A stretch of 64,000 nucleotides of DNA from Candidatus Sulfopaludibacter sp. SbA3 (lineage in GTDB: Bacteria > Acidobacteriota > Terriglobia > 20CM-2-55-15), in contig CAMBFR010000005.1 in assembly GCA_945865815.1 (NCBI GenBank), positions 1-64,000 on the forward strand. Reading direction: 5' to 3'. The notes beneath the pieces are model-generated. The model was not told where the DNA came from and ran no database searches. It saw only the letters and a program-made list of their open reading frames with translations. Below are positions 61,835 to 64,000 of the stretch, in pieces. The position numbers were made by a program, and so were the translations under genes. Position 1 is the stretch's first letter. Every line of letters starts with the position of its first letter.

Positions 61835-64000
61835 ATGCAGCTTGGCATAGACACATATTGGCCGTTATTGCTTCTGGCGCTCATACCCTATTTCTGGGCT
61901 GTGCAGCGGAAGACGATGGTGGACCTCAGCCCGAAGCATTTGCGGCTGTCGAGCGCGGTTCGCGGAGCGGTTGTCGTGCTGGTTGCTGCCGCCTTGATGC
62001 AACCGGTTCTGTACCGGTCCGGCGACTGGCTCTCGGTGGTATATCTGCTGGACATTTCGCAGAGTGTTTCGCCACCGGCCGTTCAAAGCGCCCTCGAGTG
62101 GATTCAGCAGACAAATGACGCGGGAAGCCCGGCTCATTCACGATTTATTGCCTTCGGCGGGAACTCCGCGGTTTTCGAAGACATGCAGGGACTGCGAAAC
62201 GTCGAGGTATCCAGCAAGCCGGCAACGGACGGCGCCATCGACCAGAGCGGCACGAACATTCAGGAAGGCCTGGATCGCGCCATCCGCAGTTTTGCGCCAC
62301 ACCATCTGAAACGTCTGGTCCTGCTCACGGATGGGAATGAAAATACCGGAACGATGTCCGGAACCGTCACGCGGCTGAAGCAGGAAGGCGTGCATGTGTA
62401 TACGGTGCCCATGGCGGCGCGGACGAATCGGGACATCTGGGTTGAAACCATCATGGCGCCGGCGGAAGTCAGGGCGGACGAAACATTTCCGATCGAGGCG
62501 CATGTCTACAGCCAGGTTGAAGGTGTTGCGGAAGTTGAAATCAGAAACGGCGCGAAGAAACTGGATAGCCGCAGGGTCACGCTCACACGCGGACTGAACC
62601 GCGTCGCCTTCGAAAGCCGCATCACCGGAGACAGCGGGCCCATCACGATTGAGGCGGAGGCGAAGTCGCCGGACGATCCTTTCACCGAGAACAACACGTT
62701 CAAACAGGCCCTTGTCGTGCAGGGCCAACCCAAAGTGTTGTACGTCGAAGGTCACACCGAAAGCAGCCGCTATCTGCGGGATGCGCTGACCGAGGAAGGA
62801 TTCACGGTCGAAATAAAACCACCATTCGAGATTCCGTCGAATGCTGCCGATCTTGACGCTTACGACATTGTCATCCTGAGCGACGTGGCGCGCAGCGGCC
62901 TGGTCGATCGGCAGATGTTGTCGCTGGCGACATACGTGCGCGACCTGGGCGGCGGCTTCCTCCTCTCCGGAGGCGAAAACAATTACGGCACGGGCGGCTA
63001 TTCGGAAACCGCGATCGAGGAAATTCTTCCCATCACGTTCGAGGCGAAGAAAGAGAAGGAAGACGAGATCGCGATGATCGTCATCCTGGACAAGTCCGGC
63101 AGCATGGGCGGCCAGAAGATGGAACTTGCGAAAGAAGCGGGCAAGGCGCCGCTGGAGTTCCTGAAAGAGACGGATCAGTTCGGCCTGATTGCCTTCGATT
63201 ACAACTTTTACTGGCCCGTCCGATTCCAGTACGCCATGGATCCGAACGCCATGCGAACCGCGATCAGCCGGATCATTGCGGGCGGTGAAACGAACCTCTT
63301 CCCCGCGCTTCGCGAGGCTTTTATGGCGCTCGCGGATGTCGATAGCGCGATAAAGCACGTTATCGTGCTTTCAGACGGCCGCTCGTTGCCGGAAGATTTC
63401 CAGACGCTGACCGTGAACATGGCCGACGCCAAGATCACCATCTCGACCGTGGCGGTGGGAAATGGCGCCGATCGTGAAATGATGGCAAGCATCGCCACCT
63501 GGGGCAAGGGACGCACCTACTACATTGAAGACGCGACGAAGGTGCCGCAGATTTTCACCCAGGAAACGCAGATCGCCACGGGCAAGACTCTCCGCGAGGA
63601 AGCGTTCCGCCCGATCGTTAAAAAGGACGTCGAAGCCTTCAAAGGCATCGACTTTGATACCGTGCCGGAGCTGCAGGGCTACGTCGCTACTCAGTCGAAA
63701 GAGACGTCGGAAGTCCTGCTGGAATCGGGCGGCGAACGGAACGACCCGATCCTCGCGCGATGGCAGTACGGCCTCGGCAGAACCGCGGCATTCACGTCGG
63801 ATCTCAAGGATCGCTGGGCCGTGGACTGGCTGAAGTGGGACGGCTATGGAAAATTCTGGTCCCAGCTTGTACGTGAAACCATGCGCCGGAACGAGAACGA
63901 GGAATTCGATTTTCGCGCCTCGAAGGTGAACGACGAAGCGAAAATCACGATCAACGCAATCCGGCAGGACGGCCGGTTCCGCAATAAGCTCCAGCCCGAA
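61835..64000 (+). CDS. Large VWA-domain membrane protein (partial, cut by right edge)
   Basis: 722 codons from the ATG at 61835 to the window end, still open. The N-terminus has two transmembrane segments (LLLLALIPYFWAV, AVVVLVAAALMQ). The first VWA domain has LLDISQSVS, and a second at ~410-600 has ILDKSGSMGG with a complete D-x-S-x-S. Between them a glutamine-amidotransferase-like fold shows DIVILSDVARSG and LLSGGENNYGTGGY. This is the usual layout of large VWA proteins in MoxR operons of Acidobacteriota and Planctomycetes. It starts 2 nt after the previous stop. The C-terminus is missing, so the end of the operon is unknown. Confidence 0.9.
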   Translation, partial: MQLGIDTYWPLLLLALIPYFWAVQRKTMVDLSPKHLRLSSAVRGAVVVLVAAALMQPVLYRSGDWLSVVYLLDISQSVSPPAVQSALEWIQQTNDAGSPAHSRFIAFGGNSAVFEDMQGLRNVEVSSKPATDGAIDQSGTNIQEGLDRAIRSFAPHHLKRLVLLTDGNENTGTMSGTVTRLKQEGVHVYTVPMAARTNRDIWVETIMAPAEVRADETFPIEAHVYSQVEGVAEVEIRNGAKKLDSRRVTLTRGLNRVAFESRITGDSGPITIEAEAKSPDDPFTENNTFKQALVVQGQPKVLYVEGHTESSRYLRDALTEEGFTVEIKPPFEIPSNAADLDAYDIVILSDVARSGLVDRQMLSLATYVRDLGGGFLLSGGENNYGTGGYSETAIEEILPITFEAKKEKEDEIAMIVILDKSGSMGGQKMELAKEAGKAPLEFLKETDQFGLIAFDYNFYWPVRFQYAMDPNAMRTAISRIIAGGETNLFPALREAFMALADVDSAIKHVIVLSDGRSLPEDFQTLTVNMADAKITISTVAVGNGADREMMASIATWGKGRTYYIEDATKVPQIFTQETQIATGKTLREEAFRPIVKKDVEAFKGIDFDTVPELQGYVATQSKETSEVLLESGGERNDPILARWQYGLGRTAAFTSDLKDRWAVDWLKWDGYGKFWSQLVRETMRRNENEEFDFRASKVNDEAKITINAIRQDGRFRNKLQPE

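Overview
The window is a GC-rich (about 60%), densely coded bacterial chromosome segment with no rRNA and one tRNA. The gene mix suggests an Acidobacteriota soil-type organism: a large Oar-like receptor with an N-terminal carboxypeptidase-regulatory domain, a DUF6152 protein, a quinoprotein dehydrogenase with an N-terminal cytochrome c domain, paired secreted NHL-propeller proteins, and repeated MoxR/DUF58 operons. This is inferred from family content only; no phylogenetic marker was aligned.

Layout. 1-1176 holds a membrane glycosyltransferase cut by the left edge. 1583-7428 (mostly minus strand) carries a sugar kinase with 6-phosphogluconate dehydrogenase, a rhomboid protease, a STAS protein with an inserted zinc ribbon next to a MoxR ATPase, and an EF-P paralogue of the YeiP/EfpL type. 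7599-17538 has a metallo-beta-lactamase-fold enzyme, an O-methyltransferase, a SsuABC-like ABC importer, and an exported-protein cluster around a TonB-receptor-like protein. 17972-23587 (minus) has a PQQ dehydrogenase, a CHRD protein, YopX, a HicBA toxin-antitoxin pair, RsmH, DedA and tRNA-Val(CAC). 23741-28037 is a classical MoxR-DUF58-transglutaminase operon. 28099-35406 is housekeeping: rimO, yacG, pgpA, cinA, thpR, gpsA, ftsY. 35639-40675 holds two signalling proteins facing tail to tail: a hybrid kinase with a cytoplasmic substrate-binding domain, and a GAF protein with a degenerate kinase core. 40727-48147 is the riboflavin operon ribD-ribE-ribBA, interrupted by an island. 48162-56317 contains an SGNH hydrolase, a tripartite RND efflux operon and a divergent sigma factor with a fused zinc finger. 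56419-64000 is a third MoxR operon with DUF58 and VWA proteins, cut by the right edge.

The most unusual things are these. (1) A decayed copy of the 3' end of ribE lies directly before ribBA (46851-47006). It shows that ribE and ribBA were once adjacent and that a roughly 4.5-kb island now separates them. The island carries two NHL proteins, the remnant of what looks like a type III restriction enzyme, and a two-gene HipA-like kinase/DUF3037 unit of unknown function. (2) Five copies of a nested, roughly 190-240-bp palindromic repeat sit directly behind stop codons; two are bracketed by inverted GGGGC-type palindromes, and one supplies the last codons of thpR. (3) A STAS domain has a four-cysteine zinc ribbon inserted in its core and is paired with a MoxR ATPase.
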